DNA from: Candidatus Anammoximicrobium sp.
GTDB lineage: Bacteria > Planctomycetota > Planctomycetia > Pirellulales > Pirellulaceae
Length of the DNA: 64,000 nucleotides
Direction of reading: 5' to 3'
NCBI GenBank assembly: GCA_012515235.1
Contig: JAAYYU010000306.1
Span: 1 to 64,000, forward strand
The position numbers and the translations under genes are program-made. Below are positions 41,253-48,533 of the stretch, piece by piece. Numbering within the stretch: the stretch's first letter is position 1; each line of letters opens with the position of its first letter. The notes under the pieces are model-generated. The model was not told where the DNA came from and ran no database searches. It saw only the letters and a program-made list of their open reading frames with translations.

Positions 41253-41549
41253 ATGCCAACCTATGTCTACGAAGTAATTCACGAAGACGGAGCGGATGGC
41301 GAGCGGTTTGAAGTGGTTCAGAAGATGACCGACTCGCCGCTGACTCACCACCCGAAGACCGGCCAGCCGGTGCGACGCGTGTTCTTGCCCACCTGGATCG
41401 CCGGCAGCGCTTCACCGATGCGGACCGAGCGGGCTCTGGCCGACGACAAGAAGCTGGAGCGGCTGGGCTTTACCAAGTACGTCAATACGGGTGAAGGCTA
41501 TGAGAAGGTCCTGGGCAGCGGCCCCGACCTGAAGAAGAGCAACGGATAA
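41253..41549 (+). CDS. FmdB-like protein lacking zinc ligands
   Basis: A 98-residue protein whose start, MPTYVYEV, and following FEVVQKMTDSPLTHHPKTGQPVRRVF align with the FmdB zinc-ribbon family (MPTYEYxCxxCxxxFE...SMSDxPLxxCPxCGxPVRR). All four zinc cysteines are missing: Asp, Gly and His/Thr residues stand in their places. The remaining C-terminal ~55 residues do not resemble a known domain. Probably a small cytoplasmic protein that kept the fold but not the metal. AGGAGA lies upstream of ATG 41253 with rather long spacing. Confidence 0.7.
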   Translation: MPTYVYEVIHEDGADGERFEVVQKMTDSPLTHHPKTGQPVRRVFLPTWIAGSASPMRTERALADDKKLERLGFTKYVNTGEGYEKVLGSGPDLKKSNG

Positions 41550-41624
41550 CAGCCTGCCCCCAATCCGGCTCGACGACGCGGAATGGCACGCGAAATGGGG
41601 TCAGGCTTTGGGCTGCGCCGGAGG

Positions 41625-41659
41625 AACCCAAGGAACAACGACCACCGCGAGACGCTTGT
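41625..41659 (+). repeat. Dispersed 35-nt repeat, copy A
   Basis: Matches copy B at 44961-44995 at 31 of 35 positions in the same orientation. The core AGGAACAACGACC is identical in both. It lies in the 177-nt gap between the convergent FmdB-like and P-II genes. Confidence 0.75.
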
Positions 41660-41726
41660 TCCCCTTTGTGCAGGAGGCTGCCACGGGACCGCCGACTGGA
41701 CGGACATCGCGCCGGCGCCGGTTCTT

Positions 41727-42065
41727 TCACAGTGCGGCCCCGCCACACTCGCCCGTTCGAATTCGGACGGCGTTATCCAAAGCATAGACGAAGACCTTGC
41801 CATCGCCGATGCTGCCCGTCTTGGCCGCCTTGACGATGGTCTCGATTACCTTGTCGGCATCCTCCGAATCGACCGCGACCTCGATCTTCAGCTTGGGAAC
41901 GAAGTCAATCGTGTATTCGGTGCCGCGATAGGTCTCGCGTTGTCCTTTCTGCCGTCCGAAACCACGGACTTCGGTCACGGTCATCCCGTGAAAGCCCTGT
42001 TCGACCAGTGCCGCTTTGATGTCATCCAGCTTGTGATGCCGGACGATTGCCTCGATCTTCTTCAT
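41727..42065 (-). CDS. glnB: P-II family nitrogen regulatory protein
   Basis: Trimeric signal protein reading 2-oxoglutarate and ATP/ADP to control nitrogen assimilation. The 112-residue chain starts MKKIEAIVRHHKLDDIKAAL; the T-loop RGTEYTIDF places Tyr51 at the uridylylation position; the C-terminal block TGSIGDGKVFVYALDNAVRIRTGE binds nucleotide. A sigma-54-type promoter lies about 85-100 nt upstream, so expression probably rises on nitrogen limitation. No amtB or glnA is adjacent in the window. Confidence 0.96.
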   Translation of the reverse strand: MKKIEAIVRHHKLDDIKAALVEQGFHGMTVTEVRGFGRQKGQRETYRGTEYTIDFVPKLKIEVAVDSEDADKVIETIVKAAKTGSIGDGKVFVYALDNAVRIRTGECGGAAL

Positions 42066-42148
42066 CGTCTCCGGTCCTATCTGAGGGCGTGGCGATCGAA
42101 AACCCAGTTGCGTTTGTCAGTCCCGCTGCGCAACTCGCCGGGAATGGA

Positions 42149-42166
42149 TTGCAAGCCGTGTGCCAA
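42149..42166 (-). promoter_or_regulatory. Sigma-54 promoter for glnB
   Basis: On the minus strand, TTGGCACACGGCTTGCAA matches the sigma-54 consensus TGGCACG-N4-TTGCA: GG at -24 (42164-42163) and GC at -12 (42152-42151) are separated by exactly 10 nt. The predicted start near 42139 leaves a leader of about 74 nt before the glnB ATG at 42065. This fits NtrC-type control. Confidence 0.7.
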
Positions 42167-42338
42167 TGCCCTTGCTAGCCTGCAAAAGACCGCTGGCACG
42201 CCGCTGCAAGCACGCTCTATCCCGGCAAAACTCCGCCTTGCCCGGCTGAACCGGCTTTCCGCCTCGCGTCTGCGTCGCGCATTTTTTGGGCGAGACTGCC
42301 CGACGTAGCGGCATTGGGCGGTTCCTTCATCCTGACGC

Positions 42339-42367
42339 TTTACACTGGCGCGGGCATACGGCATACT
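42339..42367 (+). promoter_or_regulatory. Sigma-70 promoter for sugar isomerase gene
   Basis: TTTACA and CATACT are separated by 17 nt and match five and four of six consensus positions. The predicted start is about 83 nt before the ATG at 42458. Confidence 0.45.
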
Positions 42368-42457
42368 ACTCCATCTTCGGATGGCCGTTCGGCCTGTCGC
42401 CAGGGTGGTAGGCGCATTTCTTGGACAGAGTCTGACACAATACAGAGGGGCACACGG

Positions 42458-43270
42458 ATGGTTCGGTTGTCGATGAACGAGTTGACGACCTTTCGTTGGT
42501 CGTTCGATGAAGACGTCCGGCAATATGCCGCCGCCGGGTTTGATGCGATCGCGGTGTGGCGGCAGAAGCTGTCGGATTTCGGCGAGGAAAAAGCGGTGGA
42601 ACTCTTGGAGGACAGCCCGTTGTCCGTGTCGACGCTGCTGTGGGCCGGCGGATTCACGGGCAGCGACGGCCGGACCTACAAGGAGAGCGTCGAGGACGCG
42701 CTGGAAGCGGTGCAGCTGGCGGGCGATCTGAAGGCCGAATCGCTGGTCGTCTACACCGGCTCCCGATCCGGGCATACGCACAATCATGCCAAGCGGTTGT
42801 TTCGCAACGCCATGGAGACGCTCATCCCGCGGGCGGCGGAATGCGGTGTCACGCTGGCCATCGAGCCGATGCACGCCGGGTGTGCGTCCGCGTGGACCTT
42901 TCTGACCGATCTGGACGAGACGTTGAGCCTGCTTGATTCGTTCCAGAGTCCGCAGGTGAAACTGCTGTTCGACGCCTATCATCTGGGACACGTGCCGGAC
43001 ATCGTCGACCGCTTGCCGGAGTTGGTGTCCCGGATCGCGCTGGTGCAATTGGGCGACGCCCGTGTGCCGCCGTGCGGCGAACAGAATCGCTGCCGCCTGG
43101 GCGCCGGCACGTTGCCGCTGCAAGCGATTGTGGCCGCGCTGGTCAGCCACGGCTACACGGGCGATCTGGACATTGAATTGATGGGCGAGGACATGGAGAA
43201 TCCGGACTACGCGGAGCTACTTGCCGATTCCCGTCGCGTGGCGAGCGGCTGGCTCGGCGACGGCGGGTAG
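42458..43270 (+). CDS. Sugar phosphate isomerase/epimerase (xylose isomerase-like TIM barrel)
   Basis: A 270-residue TIM barrel of the AP-endonuclease-2/xylose-isomerase-like superfamily. Metal-binding acids are visible in TLAIEPMHAG (Glu), KLLFDAYHLG (Asp, His) and DLDIELMGED (Glu). GAGGGG lies seven bases before ATG 42458. The 3' end runs 54 nt into the convergent EboE gene, so both C termini are encoded by the same DNA. The partner EboE is itself a barrel of this superfamily, hinting that the two act on related compounds. Specific substrate unknown. Confidence 0.82.
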   Translation: MVRLSMNELTTFRWSFDEDVRQYAAAGFDAIAVWRQKLSDFGEEKAVELLEDSPLSVSTLLWAGGFTGSDGRTYKESVEDALEAVQLAGDLKAESLVVYTGSRSGHTHNHAKRLFRNAMETLIPRAAECGVTLAIEPMHAGCASAWTFLTDLDETLSLLDSFQSPQVKLLFDAYHLGHVPDIVDRLPELVSRIALVQLGDARVPPCGEQNRCRLGAGTLPLQAIVAALVSHGYTGDLDIELMGEDMENPDYAELLADSRRVASGWLGDGG

Positions 43271-44434
43271 GGTTCCGCTGAGCAGCGCCCGAAACCAGCG
43301 AATCTCCGCCGCGATGCCTTCGGCCAGCGTGGCTTGGCGGAGTGGTTCGGGCAGTACGGTCCAAGCGTACGTTTCGATCTCGAAGTGAGGCTGTTCCGGG
43401 CAGCGTTGCAGCGCGTGCAAGCAGGCCCCGATGTCGGACTGCGTGGTGGACAGCCGCCCGCATCGCGCGACGTAGATGGGCACGTGGAAGTGCACTCGCC
43501 ATTGGCCCTGCAGCGTGCCGCCGGGCGGCACCGTCTGCAGCGCCAGCGGCAGGTCTTCGAAGAACGCGGGTTCGAGGCCGGCCGCGGACCGCACGCAAGT
43601 CTGGTGCAAATAGCGGTCTTCGCGGAAACCGCCCAGTTGCTCCCAAGCGGGCCGCCGGTCCTCGGCCGCCAACTCGTCCAGGTTCAGCGCGACCGCCGAG
43701 GACACCTGGACTTTCCCAATCCCGATTCCGGCGGCGACGTAACGTTCCACGGCGTCCGCCTGATCCTCGAACATGACCGCCGCGTGGCAGACGTCGTGGC
43801 ACACCCGGATGTGCCGCCGCAGGCGGCGCTCGTCGCGGCCCGGCAACAGGAACCGCTGGAAAAACTGCACGACGTCCGCACTGCGCTGCAGCGCGCATCC
43901 CGGCTCCGGCTCCAGGCAGACGTAGATCAGACGGCCCGTCTCTTGCTGCAAGCGGTCCAGGTGCTCCGCGACGGCGGCCAGATTCTCCGCACAGCGTTCC
44001 AGATCGGACGCGCTCGGCGCCGGGCGCCCCCACAGCAAGGGCAGCGTCGAGATGCTGCCTTCCCGGCCCGCCGGCAGCAGCTGATGCTGGATGGCGATCA
44101 GGTCCCGCGTATAGTCGAGCCGGGCGCGTTCGCACCAGGTCGGCCGGTACACGCGGTGCTTGACGACCGGTTGGTGAAAATCGCCGTAGGGAAACCCGTT
44201 CAGCGTAAAGGGGACCAGGCCGGCGGCCTGCAACCAGTCCTGAAACTGCTCCAGTCGCGCGCCGCGCCGCAAGGCGTCCGCCGCCGGAGCGCTGAGCCAC
44301 AACCCGATGCCCAGCGGCGCCTGCGGGCTGACCAACCGTTTGACGGCCGTCGCGTGTTGCTGCAGATGGGCGCAGGTCTGGTCGAGATCCGCGCCGGCAT
44401 GGACGTTCGTGCAATACCCCAGCTCGATGGTCAT
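43217..44434 (-). CDS. eboE: EboE-like metabolite-traffic protein
   Basis: A 405-residue xylose-isomerase-like protein starting MTIELGYCTNVHAGADLDQT, the characteristic EboE opening (YCTNVHxG). Conserved HRVYRPTW, EPEPGC and VCHDVCHAAVMFE blocks are also present. In eustigmatophytes and many bacteria, ebo genes form a cluster for making or moving an unidentified small molecule; here the other ebo genes are absent from the window. It overlaps the end of the convergent sugar isomerase gene and diverges from sufE across a 58-nt promoter region. Confidence 0.78.
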   Translation of the reverse strand: MTIELGYCTNVHAGADLDQTCAHLQQHATAVKRLVSPQAPLGIGLWLSAPAADALRRGARLEQFQDWLQAAGLVPFTLNGFPYGDFHQPVVKHRVYRPTWCERARLDYTRDLIAIQHQLLPAGREGSISTLPLLWGRPAPSASDLERCAENLAAVAEHLDRLQQETGRLIYVCLEPEPGCALQRSADVVQFFQRFLLPGRDERRLRRHIRVCHDVCHAAVMFEDQADAVERYVAAGIGIGKVQVSSAVALNLDELAAEDRRPAWEQLGGFREDRYLHQTCVRSAAGLEPAFFEDLPLALQTVPPGGTLQGQWRVHFHVPIYVARCGRLSTTQSDIGACLHALQRCPEQPHFEIETYAWTVLPEPLRQATLAEGIAAEIRWFRALLSGTLPAVAEPAARHATGIGK

Positions 44435-44438
44435 GGCG

Positions 44439-44466
44439 TTGGCAAGTCCGGTAAGAAGTTTATAAT
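44439..44466 (+). promoter_or_regulatory. Strong sigma-70 promoter for sufE
   Basis: TTGGCA (44439-44444) and a perfect TATAAT (44461-44466) are separated by 16 nt; the start site would be near 44473, 20 nt before the GTG start of sufE. The -35 box begins just upstream of the divergent eboE ATG (44434). Confidence 0.7.
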
Positions 44467-44492
44467 AGCACGGATCGGAAAGGAACGTAGCG

Positions 44493-44915
44493 GTGAAGAC
44501 AGCGACGATCGACGAACTGGTCGAGGACTTCGAGTTCTTGGACGCTTGGGAGGACCGTTACCGATACATTATTGAACTGGGCGACCAGTTGGAAGCCATG
44601 CCCGCGGATTGGAAGACCGAAGAGAACCGGGTTCAGGGCTGCGTCAGCAATGTCTGGCTGGTGATCCGCACCGAGCCAGGCGACCCGCCGACGATCCATT
44701 TTGCGGCGGACAGCGATTCGCAGATCGTCCGCGGCCTGGTGGCGATTCTGCTAATGCTGTGTTCCGGCCGGACTGCGCAAGAGATCCTGTCGCTGGACGT
44801 GGAACGCCTGTTCGAGCGGCTGGAACTTGGCAAGCATCTGAGCCGTTCGCGGAGCAACGGCTTGCATTCCATGATCGCGCGGCTCCGGAAACTGGCGGAG
44901 CAGCACGCGGGTTAA
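44493..44915 (+). CDS. sufE: SufE family cysteine desulfuration protein
   Basis: Accepts persulfide sulfur from a SufS-type cysteine desulfurase and passes it to Fe-S cluster assembly. The acceptor is Cys50 in VQGCVSNVWL; the flanking helix-strand pattern and 140-residue length are typical. The start is GTG 44493, preceded by GGAAAGGA. It has its own promoter with a perfect -10. No sufBCDS is adjacent. It may be important here because lipoyl synthase and the glycyl-radical activase both need clusters. Confidence 0.93.
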   Translation: MKTATIDELVEDFEFLDAWEDRYRYIIELGDQLEAMPADWKTEENRVQGCVSNVWLVIRTEPGDPPTIHFAADSDSQIVRGLVAILLMLCSGRTAQEILSLDVERLFERLELGKHLSRSRSNGLHSMIARLRKLAEQHAG

Positions 44916-44960
44916 CCGCCTGGGGGAAGAAAGGAACTGGCTCCGAGCTGCGTTGGAAAA

Positions 44961-44995
44961 AACCCGAGGAACAACGACCGCCGCGAGATGCCTGT
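44961..44995 (+). repeat. Dispersed 35-nt repeat, copy B
   Basis: Second copy of the element at 41625-41659 (31/35 identity, same orientation), in the gap after sufE. Both copies follow a GCTGCG-containing stretch, so the true element may be longer. Confidence 0.75.
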
Positions 44996-45124
44996 CCTGT
45001 GTTCCTCCTGCGTTCTTTTTTTCAACAGGCTTTTAGGGCCTGCGGCAGGTCGCGTTGGGGATCCGCTTGGATGGCGTTTCTGAGGTCACAAGTCGTGCGG
45101 GCTTCGTCGAGGGTTACCGATGTG

Positions 45125-45976
45125 ATGACCAGACGGCCGTCCCAGACCAGGCGTGCGGCGCCCGTCGCCCCCCAGTCCCCGGCTCCGGCTGCGGGAATCC
45201 GCCGCGGGCGGCGTTGGGCCCTCGTGCTGGCGCTGGCTGTGTGTGCGGGTGTAGGAGTGGTGTGGGCGATGGCTCGAGAGCGGACTTTGGCGACTTGGGG
45301 CGTGGAACTCGTGCACGCCTATCCGCACGACACGGGGGCCTATACCCAGGGCCTGGCGTTTGACGGCGGGCAGTTGCTGGAAGGAACGGGCAAGTACGGC
45401 GAATCGACGCTGCGGCGCGTGGACCTTGAGTCCGGCCGCGTGCTGCACTCGGCGCCGCTGGCCCGCGATTTGTTCGGCGAGGGAATTGCCGTCTGGGGTG
45501 GCGAGGTCGTTCAGCTGACCTGGCGAAACCAGCTGGGCATCGTCTATGACAAGTCCACGCTGCAGGAACTCCGCCGCTTTCGTTACACGGGCGAGGGCTG
45601 GGGCCTGACTCACGACGGCACGCACCTGATCATGAGCGACGGCTCGTCGACGCTCCGGTTCCTGGACCCCCAGACCTTTCGCGTGGTCCGACGGTTGCTG
45701 GTCCGCAGCGGCGGGCGGCGGGTGGCCAACTTGAACGAACTGGAGTACGTCCAGGGCGAGATCCTGGCCAACATCTGGTACAAGAACTACCTTGCGCGGA
45801 TCTCGCCCTCCAGCGGTGAAGTGCTGGGTTGGATCGACCTGCAGCCGCTCGTCCCGCCCCGGCTCGACCGCGACTCGGTGGCCAACGGCATCGCGTACGA
45901 CGCGGAGCATGACCGCTTGTTCGTCACCGGCAAGAACTGGCCGCAGCTGTTCGAGATCCGGCTGGTCGCACGCTGA
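45125..45976 (+). CDS. Glutamine cyclotransferase-like protein (beta-propeller glutaminyl-peptide cyclase)
   Basis: A 283-residue protein with an N-terminal membrane anchor (WALVLALAVCAGVGVVWAMA, residues ~30-49) and a five-bladed-propeller-type sequence. PHDTGAYTQGLAFDGGQLLEGTGKYGESTLRRVDL and GEGWGLTHDGTHLIMSDGSSTLRFLDP are signature blocks of plant/bacterial glutaminyl cyclases, which form N-terminal pyroglutamate on exported proteins. The active site would face the periplasm. Start uncertain: ATG 45125 or ATG 45071 (both in frame); I take the one nearest the anchor with GAGGG upstream. Confidence 0.8.
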   Translation: MTRRPSQTRRAAPVAPQSPAPAAGIRRGRRWALVLALAVCAGVGVVWAMARERTLATWGVELVHAYPHDTGAYTQGLAFDGGQLLEGTGKYGESTLRRVDLESGRVLHSAPLARDLFGEGIAVWGGEVVQLTWRNQLGIVYDKSTLQELRRFRYTGEGWGLTHDGTHLIMSDGSSTLRFLDPQTFRVVRRLLVRSGGRRVANLNELEYVQGEILANIWYKNYLARISPSSGEVLGWIDLQPLVPPRLDRDSVANGIAYDAEHDRLFVTGKNWPQLFEIRLVAR

Positions 45977-46058
45977 ACCCCCGGAGCAAGATTTTTCCGG
46001 CGCCTGCCGCTGCGGAGCCGGTCGGGGGCCTGATCTCCGGCCGAGAGGCCGGAACGAA

Positions 46059-46075
46059 GGGACGCCGCGCGTCCC
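46059..46075 (+). terminator. Possible terminator after glutamine cyclotransferase-like gene
   Basis: GGGACG (46059-46064) and CGTCCC (46070-46075) form a 6-bp stem with a 5-nt loop, followed within about 10 nt by a run of five T. A weak intrinsic terminator at best. Confidence 0.3.
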
Positions 46076-46138
46076 GGATAGCCTGTTTTTGCTCGCGGGG
46101 AGGAAGGCGGGCCCGACAGCCCGTCCTGCGGCTGCCGA

Positions 46139-48514
46139 TCACGCGGCCCGTCGCGGTCGGCGGACGCGGCGCAGCTCCGGTTTGGGAGCCGTCACGGTTT
46201 CCGGTTTGCTGTCCGGTTCGGCGCCGACCACGCTCAACATGGGCGCATCCGTCTGTTGGTCGTCCAACTCGTCGTCCGCCGCCGGCTCACCATAGCCGTA
46301 CCCGTAGCCATAGCCGTAGCCGCTGTAGCCGTAGTAGGTGGAGTTCTTCTCCGTGCTGATCTTGTTGGCGATCACGCCGCCGACGTGGACGCCGACGGCG
46401 GTCAGCCCGGCGACGGCCCGCAGCACGAGTCGGCGGTGATTCTTGTCCGGCTGGACGACCAGAATCAAGCTGTCGGTCAGCCGGCCCACGATCGCGGCGT
46501 CGCTGGCGGCCAGAATCGGCGGGCAGTCCACCAGGACCTGATCGTAGTGGGTTTCGGCCCAGGCCAGCAGGTCGGAAAGCCGCGTGTCGCTGAGCAGTTC
46601 CGCGGGGTTGGAGGGCTTCGGACCGCAGGGCAGGACGTCCAGGCCCGCGATGCCGGTCGCCTGCACCCGTTCGTCGCACATGGCCGCCAGGTCTTCGTCC
46701 GAACGGAGAATCTCCGAAACGCCGCCTCGCCCGCGCATCTCGAACAGTTTGGTCAGGCCCGGCCGCCGCAGGTCGCAGTCGATCAGCAGCGTGCGTTTGC
46801 CGGCGTGAGCGTAGGAGACCGCCAGATTGGCAATCACCGTCGTTTTGCCGTCACCCGGCTCCGTGCTGGTGATGGCGATCCGCTCCAGGTCCTGTCCGGA
46901 GAAGGCCAACGTCGTCCGCAGCGTCCGGAACGCCTCGCTCTCCACGGACTCCGGCGCGACGTGGACCTGGATCGCCCGCACGCCGACCGTTTCGGCCAGG
47001 GACAGCCGGCGAATCATGGACAACACGGGCACGCGCAATTGCTCCTGCAATTCTTCCGGCGAGCGGAATCGGTCATCCAGCACGTCCAGCACGTAGACCA
47101 GGGCGACGCCCACGCCCAGGCCGCCCAGCAAGCACATCATGCCCACCAGCGACAGGCGGGGCGACACGGGCCGGTTGGACGCCTTCGGTTCGCTGACGAC
47201 GGCCACCCGCAGGTCCGATTGGTCCTTGCCGATGTCGATGTTGTTGATTCTGGTCAGCAGGGCGTCGTGCAGATTGCGAAGCCGCGTCAGGTCGTGTTCC
47301 ACCATCCGCAGTTCGGCCATGCGGTCGTTCAACTGGACGGCTTCCTCCTCGGCCTGCGAGTACTGGCGGCCCAGTTTGTTTTCGTGCTCCCAGAGACTGC
47401 CCAGGCGCTCTTCGACCATCGCGATCAGCATCGGGCCCAGCCGCTGGTCGTCCAGGCCCGACAGCCGCTGTTCCGCCAGGGCTTGATAGTTGCCCAGGTA
47501 TTCCTCGGCTGCGCGGACCGACTGCATGACTTCAACAACCTTGGGATGCGCTTCGCCGTAGTGCGCCAGCAGGGCTTGCAATTTGGCGCGATGGTCCATC
47601 AGTTCGCGCTCAACGGTGGCCCGAGTTTGCGCGTCCTGCGTGTTCAGGCCCATCGCGCTGAGCATCATTTCCCGCCCCACCAGCGGCTCGATGGCGCTCA
47701 TGTGCTGCCGCAGGTCGGCGCCGTCGCGGACGGCGGTGCGGATGGCGGCCAGAGAAGCCTCCAACTGCAGACGGTCCTGCTGGACCTTGACCAGGGCTTC
47801 GTTCAAGCGGATGACGCGTTGCACGGCGGGGTGGACCACGTCTTGTTTGCCGGAGATGCCCAGATCCCGCACTTTCTTTTGCACGTCGATCAAGTCGCGC
47901 TGCCGTTTGTCCAGTTGGCCCGAGATCTCGGCCCGTTCCTTTTCCAGGATCTGCACGATTTCGGCCGAGACGTTCTTGTGATTGCGCTCCATGAACTCCA
48001 GGTACGACTGGACGACGGCCTGCACGACGGCTTCCGCCGCCTTGGGATTTCGCGAGCGGTAACTGACTTCGATCACGTTCGTGCGGCGGACGGCGTTGGC
48101 GGTCAAGTTCTTGCGGAGCACATCCAGCCATTTCTCCCGCGGGACGGCCGCGAAATCGACCCGGATCTGGGGTGGAGCCTTGAGCAGTTCGCGAATCGCC
48201 CCCTCCAGGACCACGGTGCTGCCGAACAGACGCTCGTACGTCGGGATCAGGGCCTCGCGGTTGGCCGCCCCGCCCATCGCGGGCGACAACATCTCCGCGC
48301 CGGCCTGCAGAATCAACAGCTGGGCGGTGGCTTGGTAGATGCGCAGGGCAGTGAAATAGTACAGCCCGCCCAGGAGCCCAGCGACCACCAGCGCACTGGC
48401 CAGGTAGACCCGCCGATGCCAGACCACGCGGAGAAACCGCATCAAGGCCAGGATGCTGTCCGCCGAGGAAGTCGGGGCGAACTCGTCAGTCGCGGATTGT
48501 TGCTCGTGGGTCAT
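46139..48514 (-). CDS. Polysaccharide chain-length/tyrosine autokinase (Wzc-like)
   Basis: A 791-residue inner-membrane protein combining a Wzz chain-length domain (two membrane spans at about residues 37-57 and ~450-470, with long coiled-coil helices between) and a cytoplasmic BY-kinase. Walker A is TEPGDGKTTV near residue 550, Walker A' LLIDCDLRRPG follows, and VLVDCPPILAASDA is Walker B. The C-terminal Tyr cluster consists of alternating Gly-Tyr pairs (residues ~728-745). It controls polymerisation and export of capsule or exopolysaccharide with the Wza-like protein encoded 19 nt upstream. I start at ATG 48514 (MTHEQQSATDEF). Confidence 0.92.
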   Translation of the reverse strand: MTHEQQSATDEFAPTSSADSILALMRFLRVVWHRRVYLASALVVAGLLGGLYYFTALRIYQATAQLLILQAGAEMLSPAMGGAANREALIPTYERLFGSTVVLEGAIRELLKAPPQIRVDFAAVPREKWLDVLRKNLTANAVRRTNVIEVSYRSRNPKAAEAVVQAVVQSYLEFMERNHKNVSAEIVQILEKERAEISGQLDKRQRDLIDVQKKVRDLGISGKQDVVHPAVQRVIRLNEALVKVQQDRLQLEASLAAIRTAVRDGADLRQHMSAIEPLVGREMMLSAMGLNTQDAQTRATVERELMDHRAKLQALLAHYGEAHPKVVEVMQSVRAAEEYLGNYQALAEQRLSGLDDQRLGPMLIAMVEERLGSLWEHENKLGRQYSQAEEEAVQLNDRMAELRMVEHDLTRLRNLHDALLTRINNIDIGKDQSDLRVAVVSEPKASNRPVSPRLSLVGMMCLLGGLGVGVALVYVLDVLDDRFRSPEELQEQLRVPVLSMIRRLSLAETVGVRAIQVHVAPESVESEAFRTLRTTLAFSGQDLERIAITSTEPGDGKTTVIANLAVSYAHAGKRTLLIDCDLRRPGLTKLFEMRGRGGVSEILRSDEDLAAMCDERVQATGIAGLDVLPCGPKPSNPAELLSDTRLSDLLAWAETHYDQVLVDCPPILAASDAAIVGRLTDSLILVVQPDKNHRRLVLRAVAGLTAVGVHVGGVIANKISTEKNSTYYGYSGYGYGYGYGYGEPAADDELDDQQTDAPMLSVVGAEPDSKPETVTAPKPELRRVRRPRRAA

Positions 48515-48533
48515 GTTCTGGGCACCAGCGGGA

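Larger units (their letters stand above)
42066..42457. other. Regulatory intergenic region between glnB and sugar isomerase gene
   Basis: No gene. Leftward it holds the sigma-54 site at 42149-42166. Rightward, TTTACA (42339-42344), a 17-nt spacer and CATACT (42362-42367) form a reasonable sigma-70 promoter for the gene at 42458. No NtrC palindrome was identified with confidence. Confidence 0.55.

Noticed and set aside
42189..42206. Plus-strand TGGCACGCCGCTGCA as a second sigma-54 site
   Set aside because: GG and GC are 9 nt apart rather than 10, and the downstream gene has a better sigma-70 promoter.
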